Positions 36,926 to 45,586 of a stretch of 64,000 bases of DNA are shown here, piece after piece (the first letter of the stretch is position 1; every line of letters starts with the position of its first letter). This DNA is from Acidovorax sp. 1608163 (GTDB lineage Bacteria > Pseudomonadota > Gammaproteobacteria > Burkholderiales > Burkholderiaceae_C), in NCBI RefSeq assembly GCF_003669015.1, contig NZ_CP033069.1, positions 4,412,501 to 4,476,500 on the forward strand, read 5' to 3'. The position numbers and the translations under genes are program-made. The notes under the pieces were generated by a model. It ran no database searches. It was given only the letters and a program-made list of their open reading frames with translations, and was not told the origin of the DNA.

Positions 36926-38062
36926 ATGGAACGCGATCAGGCCAGTAAATTTATCAATGACCTGCTCAAGTTGATGGTCAGCCGCAACGGCAGCGACTTG
37001 TTCATCACAGCGGAGTTTCCACCGGCCATCAAGGTCGATGGCAAGGTGACCAAGGTATCGCCCCAGCCTTTGACGCCCACGCACACCCTGACCTTGGCCC
37101 GCGCCATCATGAGCGACAAGCAGGTGGCCGACTTTGAACGCACCAAGGAATGCAACTTCGCCATTTCGCCTGCGGGCATTGGTCGCTTCCGGGTGAATGC
37201 CTTTGTGCAGCAAGGCCGGGTCGGCATGGTGCTGCGGACCATTCCGCTGACACTGCCCACCATTGACGGTCTGGGGGTGCCCCAGGTGCTCAAGGAAGTG
37301 ACGATGGCCAAGCGCGGCTTGTGCATCATGGTGGGCGCTACCGGCTCCGGCAAGTCCACCACGCTGGCCGCGATGGTGGACTGGCGCAACGAGCACTCTT
37401 TTGGCCACATCATCACGGTGGAAGACCCGGTCGAATTCGTGCACCCCCACAAGAACTGCGTAGTGACGCAGCGCGAAGTGGGCCTGGACACCGACAGCTG
37501 GGAAGCCGCCCTCAAGAACACCCTGCGCCAAGCGCCCGATGTGATCCTGATGGGCGAAATCCGCGACCGCGAAACCATGGAGCATGCCGTGGCCTTCGCT
37601 GAAACCGGGCACTTGTGCCTGGCCACATTGCACGCCAACAGCGCCAACCAGGCACTGGACCGGATCATCAACTTCTTCCCAGAAGAGCGCCGCGCCCAAT
37701 TGCTGATGGACTTGTCGCTGAACTTGCGCGGCATGGTGTCACAGCGGCTGATTCCCAAGCAAGACGGCAAGGGCCGTGCTGCGGCGGTGGAAATCATGCT
37801 CAACACCCCGCTGATTTCTGACCTGATCTTCAAGGGCGATGTCTCTGAGATCAAGGAAATCATGAAGAAGAGCCGCAACCTGGGCATGCAGACCTTCGAC
37901 CAGTCGCTCTTCGATCTGTATGAAGCGAACGTCATCAGCTATGAAGACGCGTTGCGCAACGCAGACTCCTTGAACGACCTGCGCTTGCAAATCAAGCTCA
38001 ACAGCCAACGCGCCAAGTCACCCGACTTGGCCTCGGGCACCGAGCATTTCGCCATAGTTTGA
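36926..38062 (+). CDS. pilU: PilT-dependent retraction ATPase PilU
   Basis: A 378-residue PilT paralogue that assists retraction under load. Walker A GATGSGKST is near residue 136; TVEDPVEFVHPH, Walker B ILMGEIRDRETM and ATLHANSANQALDRIINFFPEE are as in PilU. The C-terminal AIRNLIRE motif of PilT is replaced by PLISDLIFKGD, a usual PilT/PilU distinction. The ATG is preceded by AGAGAGGA. It is last in the pilT - cNMP protein - pilU set and is followed by a hairpin-rich repeat. Confidence 0.94.
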   Translation: MERDQASKFINDLLKLMVSRNGSDLFITAEFPPAIKVDGKVTKVSPQPLTPTHTLTLARAIMSDKQVADFERTKECNFAISPAGIGRFRVNAFVQQGRVGMVLRTIPLTLPTIDGLGVPQVLKEVTMAKRGLCIMVGATGSGKSTTLAAMVDWRNEHSFGHIITVEDPVEFVHPHKNCVVTQREVGLDTDSWEAALKNTLRQAPDVILMGEIRDRETMEHAVAFAETGHLCLATLHANSANQALDRIINFFPEERRAQLLMDLSLNLRGMVSQRLIPKQDGKGRAAAVEIMLNTPLISDLIFKGDVSEIKEIMKKSRNLGMQTFDQSLFDLYEANVISYEDALRNADSLNDLRLQIKLNSQRAKSPDLASGTEHFAIV

Positions 38063-38064
38063 AA

Positions 38065-38146
38065 GCCCCCCTGAGTCGCCTGCGGCGCCTTCCCCGAGGG
38101 GGACGCCACCGGTGGCCGGGCAAAGCCCGCTCCACGGTGGCACTGG
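38065..38146. repeat. GC-rich hairpin repeat downstream of pilU
   Basis: A run of short palindromes (CGCCTGCGGCG, CCCCGAGGGG, GCCACCGGTGGC, CGGGCAAAGCCCG) starting CCCCCCTGAGTCGCC. I know this arrangement as a dispersed element in Comamonadaceae genomes. It ends the pilT-pilU transcript but lacks a T tract, so it is better called a repeat than a classical terminator. Confidence 0.65.
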
Positions 38147-38199
38147 CAAGTGCGCGCCCAATGCGGACTTTTCTTTTTGATCCATCTTCCTTTATTGCC

Positions 38200-39114
38200 A
38201 TGCCAAGCACCAATCCCCGCAACTACGACGCCACCCCTTCCCGCAAAGTCGCCTTCCTGGGCTTGGGGGTGATGGGCTACCCCATGGCTGGCCACCTTGC
38301 GCTGGCGGGGCATGAGGTGACGGTTTACAACCGTACCGCTACAAAATCCATAGCTTGGTGCGCTGAATACGCAGGCGCCAAGGCCCCAAAACATGCAGCA
38401 ACCCCGCGCGAGGCTGCGGCGGATGCCGACATCGTGTTCTGCTGCGTGGGTAACGACAATGACCTGCGCTCCGTCACGCTGGGTGCGGATGGCGCCTTTG
38501 CAGGCATGCAGCCTGGTGCCATTTTTGTGGACCACACCACGGCATCTGCTGAAGTGGCGCGCGAGCTGTATGCGGCAGCCCAGGCACTAGGCCTGGCTTT
38601 TGTCGATGCCCCCGTGTCCGGCGGCCAAGCCGGTGCGCAAAACGGCCTGCTCACGGTGATGTGCGGTGGCGATACAGCGGCCTTTGAGGCCGTGCAACCC
38701 ACGGCCATGGCGTTCTCGCGCGCATTCACCCTGCTGGGCGCCAGCGGCGCGGGGCAACTGGCCAAGATGGTCAACCAGATCTGCATCGCGGGCTTGGTGC
38801 AAGGTCTGTCCGAGGCCGTGGCCTTTGGTCAAAACGCGGGGCTGGACATGAAGCAGGTGCTGGACGTCATTGGCAAGGGCGCCGCGCAAAGCTGGCAAAT
38901 GGACAACCGTGGCAAGACCATGGTGGACGACAAGTTCGACTTCGGCTTTGCGGTGGACTGGATGCGCAAGGATCTGGGGCTGGTGCTGGATGAGGCCAAG
39001 CGCAATGGCTCACGTCTGCCCGTCACTGCCTTGGTGGACCAGTTCTATGCCGATGTGCAAAAAATGGGGGGCCAGCGCTGGGACACCTCCAGCCTGATCA
39101 AGCGCCTGAAATAA
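38200..39114 (+). CDS. NAD(P)-dependent beta-hydroxyacid dehydrogenase (3-hydroxyisobutyrate dehydrogenase family)
   Basis: A 304-residue oxidoreductase: Rossmann motif FLGLGVMGYPMAGHL near residue 20, substrate loop FVDAPVSGGQAGAQNG (about 131-146), and GQLAKMVNQICIAG with the catalytic Lys about 190. C-terminal helices end KDLGLVLDEAKRNGSRLP. Candidates are 3-hydroxyisobutyrate, tartronate semialdehyde or glyoxylate reduction; the sequence does not decide. I took the ATG at 38200, close to the Rossmann start; an in-frame ATG at 38161 would add MRTFLFDPSSFIA. The stretch ACAAAATCCATAGCTTGGTGCGC at codons 47-54 resembles the family repeat tail, perhaps a decayed insertion. Confidence 0.87.
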   Translation: MPSTNPRNYDATPSRKVAFLGLGVMGYPMAGHLALAGHEVTVYNRTATKSIAWCAEYAGAKAPKHAATPREAAADADIVFCCVGNDNDLRSVTLGADGAFAGMQPGAIFVDHTTASAEVARELYAAAQALGLAFVDAPVSGGQAGAQNGLLTVMCGGDTAAFEAVQPTAMAFSRAFTLLGASGAGQLAKMVNQICIAGLVQGLSEAVAFGQNAGLDMKQVLDVIGKGAAQSWQMDNRGKTMVDDKFDFGFAVDWMRKDLGLVLDEAKRNGSRLPVTALVDQFYADVQKMGGQRWDTSSLIKRLK

Positions 39115-39248
39115 ACACCCCCCGGTGTGCTGCCAGAGCGCACCATGCGGTGCGGGCAACACGCCCCGCAGGCCTGCGCTGGCTCGGCAGCCCAGCGTTC
39201 AGGCCACCCACAAGGCGCGGGGCCTGTGGGCTTAATAAAACCGCTGCG

Positions 39249-39905
39249 TCAGTTGCGAGGGTACGAGGGCGCTGGCGCGTCCTGAATCACGGGTGCCGGG
39301 GCGATGTTGCGCAGCTCGTCCTCGGTGAGTGTTTCAAACACACGCACCACCTTGTTCACACCGCTCACGCCGCGTGCAATTTCGGTGGCGCGCTGCGCTT
39401 CGCGCGGGGTGACACGGCCCATCATGTAGACGATGTTGCGCTCCGTCACCACCTTGAAGGCGTTGGCAGACAGGTCTTTGGCGTCCACCAAGCTGGCGCG
39501 CACCTTGCCGGTGATGAAGGTGTCGTTGGAGCGCTGGCCCAGGCTGGTGGTGGGCATGACGGCCAGGTCATTGACGACAGAGCGCACGTTCTCCACCCCC
39601 AGAACGATCTGCTCCACCCGCTGGCGGTCTTGTGCGCTGGGCACTTCACCCGTCAGCAGCACCTGGCGATTGAAGCTGGTCACGTTGACATGACCACGGT
39701 CACCCAGGGCCTCATTGAGGCGATTGGCCGAGCGCAGCTCAATGCCCTCGTCTTCGACTTGGGTGCCCGTTGTGCGACGGTCCACCGCCATCATGGTGCC
39801 CATCACGGCACCGCCCACCACCAGGGGTGCGCATGCCGACAGGCCTGCGGCCAGCGCGGTAGCGGCCAGCACGGCGCAAAGAGTGCGGTTCAAGGTTTGC
39901 TTCAT
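39249..39905 (-). CDS. dolP: BON-domain outer-membrane lipoprotein (DolP/YraP-like)
   Basis: A 218-residue lipoprotein with signal peptide and lipobox LSAC (Cys about 25), followed by two BON domains (about 48-118 and 127-195), as in E. coli DolP/YraP, which supports outer-membrane integrity and amidase activation. Blocks VNVTSFNRQVLLTGEVPS and RASLVDAKDLSANAFKVVTERNIVYMMGRV are BON-typical. The start overlaps the diaA stop by 4 nt. Gene order rsmI / yraN - diaA - dolP matches the enterobacterial yraL-yraP region except for the missing lpoA, which supports the name. Confidence 0.88.
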   Translation of the reverse strand: MKQTLNRTLCAVLAATALAAGLSACAPLVVGGAVMGTMMAVDRRTTGTQVEDEGIELRSANRLNEALGDRGHVNVTSFNRQVLLTGEVPSAQDRQRVEQIVLGVENVRSVVNDLAVMPTTSLGQRSNDTFITGKVRASLVDAKDLSANAFKVVTERNIVYMMGRVTPREAQRATEIARGVSGVNKVVRVFETLTEDELRNIAPAPVIQDAPAPSYPRN

Positions 39906-40504
39906 AGAGGAGTCTCCTGGTCACCAAGTAGTTGGGCGTCCACACCGTCACTCAGGCAGTGCAGCACCAAGGCATGCACCTCACGCACGCGCGCAGCGCG
40001 GTCATGGGGCACACAGATCGATACGTCCGTTTCGCGCAGCACGGTGGCCAAGCGCCCCCCGGTGCGGCCTGTCAGCACGATGACGGTCATGTCACGTTCG
40101 TGCGCGGCCTCGGTGGCCGACAGCAGGTTGGCATCGTTGCCCGACACCGACAGCGCCAACAACACATCGCCAGCCTGGCCCAGGGCTCGCACTTGGCGCG
40201 CAAACTGCTGCGACGACATGTCAGGGGCGCTGGCCGACGCGGTGAGCAAGGTGCTGTCGGTCGTGAGGGCGAGAGCCGCCAGCTCGGGCCGGTCGCGCTC
40301 AAAGCCCGCAACGCACAAGGCGGCAAACTGTTGCGCTTCGGCGGCCGATGGGCCGTTGCCACAGGCCAGCACTTTGCCCCCGCTGGTGACGCACGCCAAA
40401 ATGGCCTGAACGGCCGAGGCGATGGGTTGGCTCAAGACTTGCGCGGCCTGGTATTTCAGGTCGGCGCTGTCGATGAAGTGTTGTTGGATGCGTTGCTCAA
40501 GCAT
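39902..40504 (-). CDS. diaA: SIS-domain DnaA initiator-associating protein / GmhA-like
   Basis: A 200-residue SIS-fold protein. It has GGKVLACGNGPSAAEAQQFAALCVAGFERDRPELAALAL near residue 48, ARQVRALGQAGDVLLALSVSGNDANLL and a C-terminal VREVHALVLHCLSDGVD, closest to E. coli DiaA, which binds DnaA at oriC. GmhA isomerases share the fold, but the yraN-dolP neighbourhood favours DiaA. I started at MLEQRIQQHFIDS, which matches the DiaA N-terminus; an upstream ATG would add 22 residues. It overlaps dolP by 4 nt. Confidence 0.87.
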   Translation of the reverse strand: MLEQRIQQHFIDSADLKYQAAQVLSQPIASAVQAILACVTSGGKVLACGNGPSAAEAQQFAALCVAGFERDRPELAALALTTDSTLLTASASAPDMSSQQFARQVRALGQAGDVLLALSVSGNDANLLSATEAAHERDMTVIVLTGRTGGRLATVLRETDVSICVPHDRAARVREVHALVLHCLSDGVDAQLLGDQETPL

Positions 40505-40630
40505 GAGGGCCCGATGATACTCGGCGGGTGTTACATCTTTTGTAGCAAAGGGTTGCCACGGGTAGGGCATTCAGCCCCGGTGCGAAGCAGTGCGCGCCCA
40601 CCCGCAAACCCCAACAGGCGGGCATGCACC

Positions 40631-41059
40631 TCACTGCGCATCAAAGGCCGCTTTGAGCCACTGCACCGAGTCTTCGAGCAGCACCGCATCAAACCGGCAT
40701 GGTGGGGGCGATGCATAGCGCAGCAGGTAGTGGCGCGCGGCGTACACCACGCGCTGCTGCTTGGCAGCGCCAATGCTGGACGCCGCCCCACCAAACGCCC
40801 CGCTGCTGCGGCTGCGCACCTCCACAAAGACCACGGTGCCATCGCGTTCGCGCATGACCAAGTCGATCTCACCACCGCCGCGCCCGGGCGTCCGATAATT
40901 GCGCTCCAGCAGCTGCAAGCCCTGCGCCTGCAAATAGGCCAGTGCCCGGTCTTCGGCCGCATTGCCGCGCTGGCGCGTAGTGCCCGCTGCAGGGCCAGAC
41001 GCCACCGCAGCAACGCCCGCCAGAGCAGGCTTCACAGGCTTTTTTCCAAGGAATTTCAT
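40631..41059 (-). CDS. yraN: YraN family endonuclease-like protein
   Basis: A 142-residue UPF0102 protein with a PD-(D/E)xK-like core: RGNAAEDRALAYLQAQGLQLLERNYRTPGRGGGEIDLVMRERDGTVVFVEVRSRS, then IGAAKQQRVVYAARHYL. The Asp of EIDLV and the E-x-R of FVEVRSR occupy the nuclease positions. Function in cells is unsettled. The ATG (coding strand 41059-41057) shares its first base with the rsmI TTG start on the opposite strand; another in-frame ATG 9 nt upstream is possible. The gap of 126 nt to diaA holds nothing recognisable. Confidence 0.88.
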   Translation of the reverse strand: MKFLGKKPVKPALAGVAAVASGPAAGTTRQRGNAAEDRALAYLQAQGLQLLERNYRTPGRGGGEIDLVMRERDGTVVFVEVRSRSSGAFGGAASSIGAAKQQRVVYAARHYLLRYASPPPCRFDAVLLEDSVQWLKAAFDAQ

Positions 41060-41991
41060 TGAGCGCATCTTTCGCAACAGCCCTGACCGCCGCACACGAT
41101 GCGGCCGCTGCGCAGCATTATCCGCAGGGCGCGCTGTACGTCGTGGCCACACCCATCGGCAACCTGGCCGACATCACCCTGCGTGCGCTGCATGTGCTGC
41201 AGCTGGCCGACACCGTGGCCTGTGAAGACACACGCCACACCCAAGCCCTGCTGCGCGCCTACGGCATCGACAAAAGCACGCACCAGTTGCTGGCCGTGCA
41301 CCAGCACAACGAGGCTGAAGCTGCGCTGAACGTGGTGCAGCGCTTGCAGCAAGGCCAGCGTGTGGCCTATGTGAGCGACGCAGGCACGCCGGGCGTGAGC
41401 GACCCCGGCGCCCGCCTGGCGCAAGCGGTGCGCGAAGCAGGCCTGCGATCCGTCCCCCTGCCCGGCGCCAGCAGCATCACCACGGCGCTCAGCGCAGCAG
41501 GCGCGGTGGCCCACAGTGCAGAGCAAGGCGGCTTTGTGTTCGCGGGGTTCTTGCCCGTCAAACAGGCCGAACGCGCCGCCGCCGTGCAAGTGCTGGCCGC
41601 AGAGCCCCGCTGCGTGGTGTTGCTGGAAGCCCCCCACCGCATTCAAGAACTGGCCGCCGCGCTGGCGCCGCTGGGCGAGCGCCCGGTGACGCTGGCACGC
41701 GAGCTGACCAAACAGTTCGAAGAAATCACCACCCAGCCCGCCCACGCCTTGACGGCATGGCTGGAAGGCGGCGCCCAGCGCTCCCGCGGCGAATTTGTGG
41801 TGCTGCTGCACCCCGTGCCCGTGGCCAGCGACAACAACGGCGAAAGCCTGCGCGTGCTGCGCCTGCTGCTGCAGGAACTGCCCCTGAAAACCGCTGTGCG
41901 CCTGGCGGCCGAAGTGACCGGGGCATCGCGCAACGTGCTGTACGACACGGCCCTGGGCTGGAAGCGCGAGACGGACGACGAAACGCCCTGA
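41059..41991 (+). CDS. rsmI: 16S rRNA (cytidine1402-2'-O)-methyltransferase
   Basis: A 310-residue SAM-dependent tetrapyrrole-methylase-fold enzyme that methylates C1402 of 16S rRNA. Signatures: LYVVATPIGNLADITLRAL, ACEDTRHTQALLRAYGI, VAYVSDAGTPGVSDPGARL (SAM loop) and LPGASSITTALSAAG, then FAGFLPVK and ARELTKQFEE. The start is TTG, with AAGGA about 7 nt upstream; no ATG fits before the conserved LYVVATPIG. Transcription is divergent from yraN, sharing overlapping start codons, which is the conserved yraL/yraN-type layout. Confidence 0.93.
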   Translation: MSASFATALTAAHDAAAAQHYPQGALYVVATPIGNLADITLRALHVLQLADTVACEDTRHTQALLRAYGIDKSTHQLLAVHQHNEAEAALNVVQRLQQGQRVAYVSDAGTPGVSDPGARLAQAVREAGLRSVPLPGASSITTALSAAGAVAHSAEQGGFVFAGFLPVKQAERAAAVQVLAAEPRCVVLLEAPHRIQELAAALAPLGERPVTLARELTKQFEEITTQPAHALTAWLEGGAQRSRGEFVVLLHPVPVASDNNGESLRVLRLLLQELPLKTAVRLAAEVTGASRNVLYDTALGWKRETDDETP

Positions 41992-42035
41992 GCGTGGAGC
42001 CCCCCAACGCGCAGGGGCTCAAAAAACAAGCCAAA

Positions 42036-42074
42036 ATAGCTTCTAGCGCTTGATTAATAAGCGCTAGAAGCTAT
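42036..42074. repeat. Comamonadaceae-type palindromic repeat, copy 3 (bidirectional terminator)
   Basis: Perfect 16-bp inverted repeat ATAGCTTCTAGCGCTT - 7 nt - AAGCGCTAGAAGCTAT, followed by ATTTTTAATAGCAAAT. It lies between convergent rsmI and the Hsp70-like gene and, with its T-rich flank, should form a strong bidirectional terminator. It is the best-preserved copy of the repeat family in this window. Confidence 0.85.
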
Positions 42075-42095
42075 ATTTTTAATAGCAAATTTCAG

Positions 42096-43349
42096 TTACG
42101 GCGCAACGGCCAATCCCAAGGCCACGCCGCCAAACAGATCCCCCTCCACCTGCGCGGTGTCGGGAAAAGCCACCCGCAGCGCATGGCGCAACGGGCGCAA
42201 CGCGGACGAGCCCCCAGTGAGGTAGATGGCCTGCAAGTCACTGGCCTGCAGCCCCGCCAGTTGCAGGCACTGCTGGGCACATTGCACCACCTGGGCCAGC
42301 GGAGACGTCAAATGCTGCGCAAGCCCCTCAGGGCTGACGCCGGAGGCCAGCGCTGGCTCGATCCAGTCCAGTGCCACCGGGGCCATGGCATCGCTCACCG
42401 ACGCGGCAATCTTGGCCTGCTCCATGGCATTGGCCAGCTTGTGGCCCAAGCGCTCGTTCAACACCGTCATCAAGCGTGCATGCAGTTGCTGGTTGGCGTA
42501 GTCGGTGCGCAGGTTCTGCGCATCGCGCAGCGCTTTGGGCGAGTACAGCCACTGGATCAAGTGCCAGGTTGAGAGGTCAAAAAACACCCGGCTGGGCACC
42601 TCTCGCCCACTGGTCCCCAGGTGCCTGAAGCCCAGCAATGGCATCAACAGCTCCAGGCTCAAGCGGCGGTCAAAGTCCGTGCCGCCCACATGCACCCCGG
42701 TGGTGGCCAGCACATCACTGAGGCGATCAGCCCGCTGCATGCGCCCAGGCCCCAGTCGCACCACCGTGAAGTCCGAGGTACCGCCGCCAATGTCCACCAC
42801 CAACACCACGGCTTCGTGGTCAATGCGCTGCTCATAGTCCAGCGCCGCCGCAATGGGCTCCAGCTGAAACGACACGTTCTCAAACCCGGCATCCAAGGCC
42901 GCTTGCCGCAGCGCATCCTCGGCCTGCTGGTCGCGGGTGGGGTCGTCGTCCACAAAGTGCACCGGGCGCCCCATCAGCACGCGCCCGGGCATGCCGCCCA
43001 GCTCCGCCTGCGCCTTTTGCGCCAGCATGCGCAAAAAGAGGCTGATCACGTCCTGGTAGCTGATCAGCTGGTTGTGCACCGCCGTTTTGTCCTGCAGCAG
43101 CGCGCTGCCCAGCAGGCTCTTGAGCGAACGCATCAAGCGCCCCTCCGTGCCCTCTAGGTACTGCGCAATCGCATCGCGTCCAAAGTGCGTGCGCTGCTCC
43201 TCGGTGTTGAAAAACAAGGCCGTGGGCAAGGTGCGCGCATCGCCTTCGAGCGAAATCATGCGCGCGGGGCCGCTGCCTTGGCGTACCGACATGGCCGAGT
43301 TGGAGGTACCAAAGTCGATACCGAGCGTGACATCCTGCAGGAGAGCCAT
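42096..43349 (-). CDS. Hsp70 family protein (YegD-like)
   Basis: A 417-residue ATPase-domain-only Hsp70: GIDFGTSNSAMSV (phosphate 1) at residue 10, VLMGRPVHFVDDD, VVLVVDIGGGTSDFTVVRLG (phosphate 2, about 207), VHVGGTDFDRRL and the adenosine motif IYLTGGSSALRPLRHAL (about 375). It lacks the substrate-binding and lid domains of DnaK, like E. coli YegD. A chaperone role is family-based; clients are unknown. The start MALLQDVTLGIDFG is adjacent to the first motif; the longer open frame upstream is Arg/Pro-rich. The gene is last before the integrated element. Confidence 0.88.
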   Translation of the reverse strand: MALLQDVTLGIDFGTSNSAMSVRQGSGPARMISLEGDARTLPTALFFNTEEQRTHFGRDAIAQYLEGTEGRLMRSLKSLLGSALLQDKTAVHNQLISYQDVISLFLRMLAQKAQAELGGMPGRVLMGRPVHFVDDDPTRDQQAEDALRQAALDAGFENVSFQLEPIAAALDYEQRIDHEAVVLVVDIGGGTSDFTVVRLGPGRMQRADRLSDVLATTGVHVGGTDFDRRLSLELLMPLLGFRHLGTSGREVPSRVFFDLSTWHLIQWLYSPKALRDAQNLRTDYANQQLHARLMTVLNERLGHKLANAMEQAKIAASVSDAMAPVALDWIEPALASGVSPEGLAQHLTSPLAQVVQCAQQCLQLAGLQASDLQAIYLTGGSSALRPLRHALRVAFPDTAQVEGDLFGGVALGLAVAP

Positions 43350-43538
43350 CTTGAACCGTTGCTGTAGCAGGGCAAGGCGCGCAAGGCGCCGCCCAAGATA
43401 GAGAGAAAGCCAACGCACCCAACGCCCGGGCCACGCGGACGCCTCAATGGGCAAGACCAGCATCGACACCGAGGGGGACGGGACCACAAGCCTGCACCGC
43501 GGAGCACGGCCAGCCGGCCGCAAAGGCCTGTGTAATGT

Positions 43539-43573
43539 AAAAAGCCCCTGATCTTTTGGATCAAGGGCTTTTT
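43539..43573. terminator. Bidirectional hairpin terminator at the left element boundary
   Basis: AAAAAGCCC-C-TGATC, loop TTTTG, GATCA-A-GGGCTTTTT: a 14-bp stem with A and T tracts on both sides. It lies just outside the candidate attL. Confidence 0.8.
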
Positions 43574-43576
43574 GAT

Positions 43577-43590
43577 TTGGTGGCTGGGAC
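43577..43590. other. Candidate attL of the tRNA-Phe element
   Basis: TTGGTGGCTGGGAC matches the 3' end of the tRNA-Phe gene at the right end (TTGGTGGCCTGGGAC, 55840-55854) apart from one missing C, in the same orientation. This is what integration into a tRNA 3' end leaves. The match is only 14-15 bases, so it is a candidate, strengthened by the arm-type repeats just inside both ends. Confidence 0.55.
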
Positions 43591-43651
43591 TCTACCGAAG
43601 GTTCACCGTAAACCGTTGTCGCAATTGATTTTTCGACTTTCACGGAACGGG

Positions 43652-43674
43652 AGTTGCCCCCAGAGTTGCCCCCA
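43652..43674. repeat. Arm-type direct repeat, left end
   Basis: AGTTGCCCCCA occurs twice, one base apart; the same 23-bp unit occurs at 55695-55717 with a single mismatch, and an inverted version (GGGGGCAACTTTTGGGGGCA) abuts the integrase start. Likely integrase arm-binding sites. Confidence 0.65.
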
Positions 43675-43722
43675 GCTATTTTTCATAAGCCCTTGTTGGG
43701 GAGGCGTGATTCTACATACAGG

Positions 43723-43970
43723 CTCGCGCTTGGACGGTCGGCAAACCCTTCAAAGCCTACAAACCCCACCATTCAGCCCTGGCGTGTGGAGGGCAAAACC
43801 GGGCCTCCGCCTTTTCACTTGCTCGCGCTTCGACGGTCGGTAAACCCTCCAAAGCCTACAAACCCCACCAACCCGCCCGGCCTGTAGGCCTCCAAACTTC
43901 CCCGCTGCTTTTTCACTGGCTCGCGTTTCGTCGGAAAAAAACCCTTCAAAACCCACCAAACCCTACCAAG
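43723..43970. repeat. Left repeat array: three ~49-bp units (A, A, B)
   Basis: Units at 43723-43771, 43822-43870 and 43920-43970. Units 1 and 2 (type A) run CTCGCGCTT, GACGGTCGG, AAACCCT, CAAAGCCTACAAACCCCACC. Unit 3 (type B) runs CTCGCGTTTCGTCGG, then AAACCCTTCAAAACCCACCA. Spacing is about 98 bp between starts. The same A and B units recur inverted at 53838-53979. The remainder of 43350-44143 (a 794-base gap) holds the terminator, attL, arm repeat and this array, with no gene I can support. Confidence 0.85.
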
Positions 43971-44143
43971 CCCCACGGCCTGATGGCGCGGCGAAAGCGC
44001 ATGGCGCATGCTTCAAGCACGGGGACGGCCGACGGAATACGGGGGCAGGCGTTGTTAATATGGCCGCAACCGGCCAGCAGCGGAAGTTCACATACGGGGC
44101 AGGGTTCGCCACAAACCAGTCATCCCAAATTCAAGGATGGAAT

Positions 44144-44488
44144 ATGCCGTCAGTATTAATTCGTCTTGATCCCCGCCGCATGGAGAACCCAGATACCGAT
44201 CTTAGGTACGTCGTACCCTGTCGCTTGGCGGAGGTTTCGAGCGGAATTCTGACGGACAGCGGCTTCGACTACGAAGAGGGAACTGATGCAATGCTCATTT
44301 ACATGTCCACCGACAACCTAGACATAGCACTCCCATTCGTGATCGAACTCCTAGAGAAAGAAATGATCTACGAAAACCGGCTGGCCGATTCGGCCAAAGT
44401 GGGGACTTCCCAGCTCGATGAGACGGAGTGTATTGCCGATTTCTCGGTCGTCTACCCAAGCGCCGAAGCCGGCGCACGTATGGGTTGA
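44144..44488 (+). CDS. Hypothetical cargo protein
   Basis: A 114-residue soluble acidic protein, not recognised. It starts MPSVLIRLDPRRMENPDTD with AAGGATGG at ideal spacing, and contains RLAEVSSGILTDSGFDYEEGTDAMLIYMSTDNLDIALPFVIELLEKE, a pattern of mixed alpha/beta folding like small immunity or accessory proteins. Base composition (about 53 percent GC) and codon use are clearly lower than the surrounding chromosome, so it was acquired. It is the first gene of the cargo block and is flanked by copies of a CGGCCAGCAGC motif. Function unknown. Confidence 0.6.
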   Translation: MPSVLIRLDPRRMENPDTDLRYVVPCRLAEVSSGILTDSGFDYEEGTDAMLIYMSTDNLDIALPFVIELLEKEMIYENRLADSAKVGTSQLDETECIADFSVVYPSAEAGARMG

Positions 44489-44535
44489 GGCCACAGTCGG
44501 CCAGCAGCCGACATTCGAAGTGAACAAGAAAATTT

Positions 44536-45090
44536 ATGCCTGAAATCTATGTCAGCACGGATGTGGAGTCCGATGGGCCAATACCCGGACCCAATTCAAT
44601 GCTCAGTTTTGCTTCAGCGGCTTACACTGCAGATAAGCAACTCCTTTCCACATTCAGCGCAAATCTTGAGACATTGCCCGATGCCATCCCTGACGCAAAG
44701 ACAGCGGAATGGTGGTCAACGCAACCTGAAGCTTGGGCTGCATGTAGGTCTAACCTCTTGTCTCCGACAGTTGCCATGCGGGCCTACGTCAAATGGATAG
44801 AAACACTGCCAGGAAAGCCAGTGTTCGTTGCATATCCAGCCGGCTTTGATTTCCTTTTCGTTTACTGGTATCTCATGCACTTTGCAGGGGAGAGCCCGTT
44901 CAGTCACTCTGCCCTTGATGTGAAGTCATTCGCGATGGCCATGCTGAAAAGTGAGTACCGCAACAGTAGCAAGCGGAATATGCCAAAGCATTGGTTCGAT
45001 GACCTTCCACACACTCATGTTGCGCTTGACGACGCAATCGAACAGGGCGCGATGTTCTGCAATATGCTCGCTGAGAACAACCGCAGGTAG
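44536..45090 (+). CDS. DEDDh-family 3'-5' exonuclease-like cargo protein
   Basis: A 184-residue protein with the metal-binding residues of DnaQ-like exonucleases: Asp9 and Glu11 in STDVESDGP, Asp105 in [13 protein letters not shown], and His161 with Asp165/166 in [11 protein letters not shown]. This DEDDh arrangement is found in proofreading and RNA-trimming nucleases; free-standing versions are common in mobile cargo. GC content is low for the genome. It follows the first cargo gene by 47 nt that includes a shared junction motif. A role in defence or nucleic-acid repair is possible but not shown. Confidence 0.75.
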   Translation: MPEIYVSTDVESDGPIPGPNSMLSFASAAYTADKQLLSTFSANLETLPDAIPDAKTAEWWSTQPEAWAACRSNLLSPTVAMRAYVKWIETLPGKPVFVAYPAGFDFLFVYWYLMHFAGESPFSHSALDVKSFAMAMLKSEYRNSSKRNMPKHWFDDLPHTHVALDDAIEQGAMFCNMLAENNRR

Positions 45091-45145
45091 GTGATCGGTC
45101 AAAAGTCATTGATCGGCCAGAAGCAGACATTCATGCGAGTAATAC

Positions 45146-45586
45146 GTGCCGCCCATACTTCAACAGCTCATCGAAGCTCAGCCTGGACAAGTACATCGTG
45201 ACAACCCAGCAAGGGTTGACGTTGAGCTTGCGGCTTTGGGAGTCGGAGCAGATGGACAGTTTGCTGAGTTCTTCCGCCGCTACCGCGTTACTCTGTTCCG
45301 TAGCGTCGTCTCGGATGAACAACTGTGCGACATCGCGGACCCGTCGCCAGAGATAGCCTTGGGAACGCGGTTTGTCCAAGAGGTTTGGGAACTGCCTCAG
45401 AACTTCATCTGTTTGACCTCTGTGCAAGGAGAGGGCGCATACCTGTACGACGTTTCTACTGAGGCGGTCTGGGATTTCAGTTTGGCAGACCGGGACGACT
45501 TCGTCAGTGGGAAAGGGACCCCCGCCTGGGCATCTTTCTACGACTTTCTTACGTGGTATTTGGAAGTAAGCCCAGTCTCGGAGTAG
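45146..45586 (+). CDS. SMI1/KNR4-like cargo protein (putative immunity type)
   Basis: A 146-residue protein starting at a GTG. Its C-terminal half resembles SMI1/KNR4/SUKH proteins: GTRFVQEVWELPQNFICLTSVQGEGAYLYDVSTEAVWDFSL, then WASFYDFLTWYLEVS. The FICLTS...GA.YLYD...V.DF pattern and Trp near the end are typical. SUKH proteins often neutralise toxins of contact-dependent or secreted systems, but no toxin gene is adjacent. GC is lower than the chromosome. The family call is moderate; the N-terminal 60 residues are divergent. Confidence 0.6.
   Translation: MPPILQQLIEAQPGQVHRDNPARVDVELAALGVGADGQFAEFFRRYRVTLFRSVVSDEQLCDIADPSPEIALGTRFVQEVWELPQNFICLTSVQGEGAYLYDVSTEAVWDFSLADRDDFVSGKGTPAWASFYDFLTWYLEVSPVSE

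Noticed and set aside
43723..43970. Left repeat units as a CRISPR array
   Set aside because: Units are imperfect, only three, with spacers of about 50 bp of unequal type, and they recur inverted 10 kb away; no cas genes.
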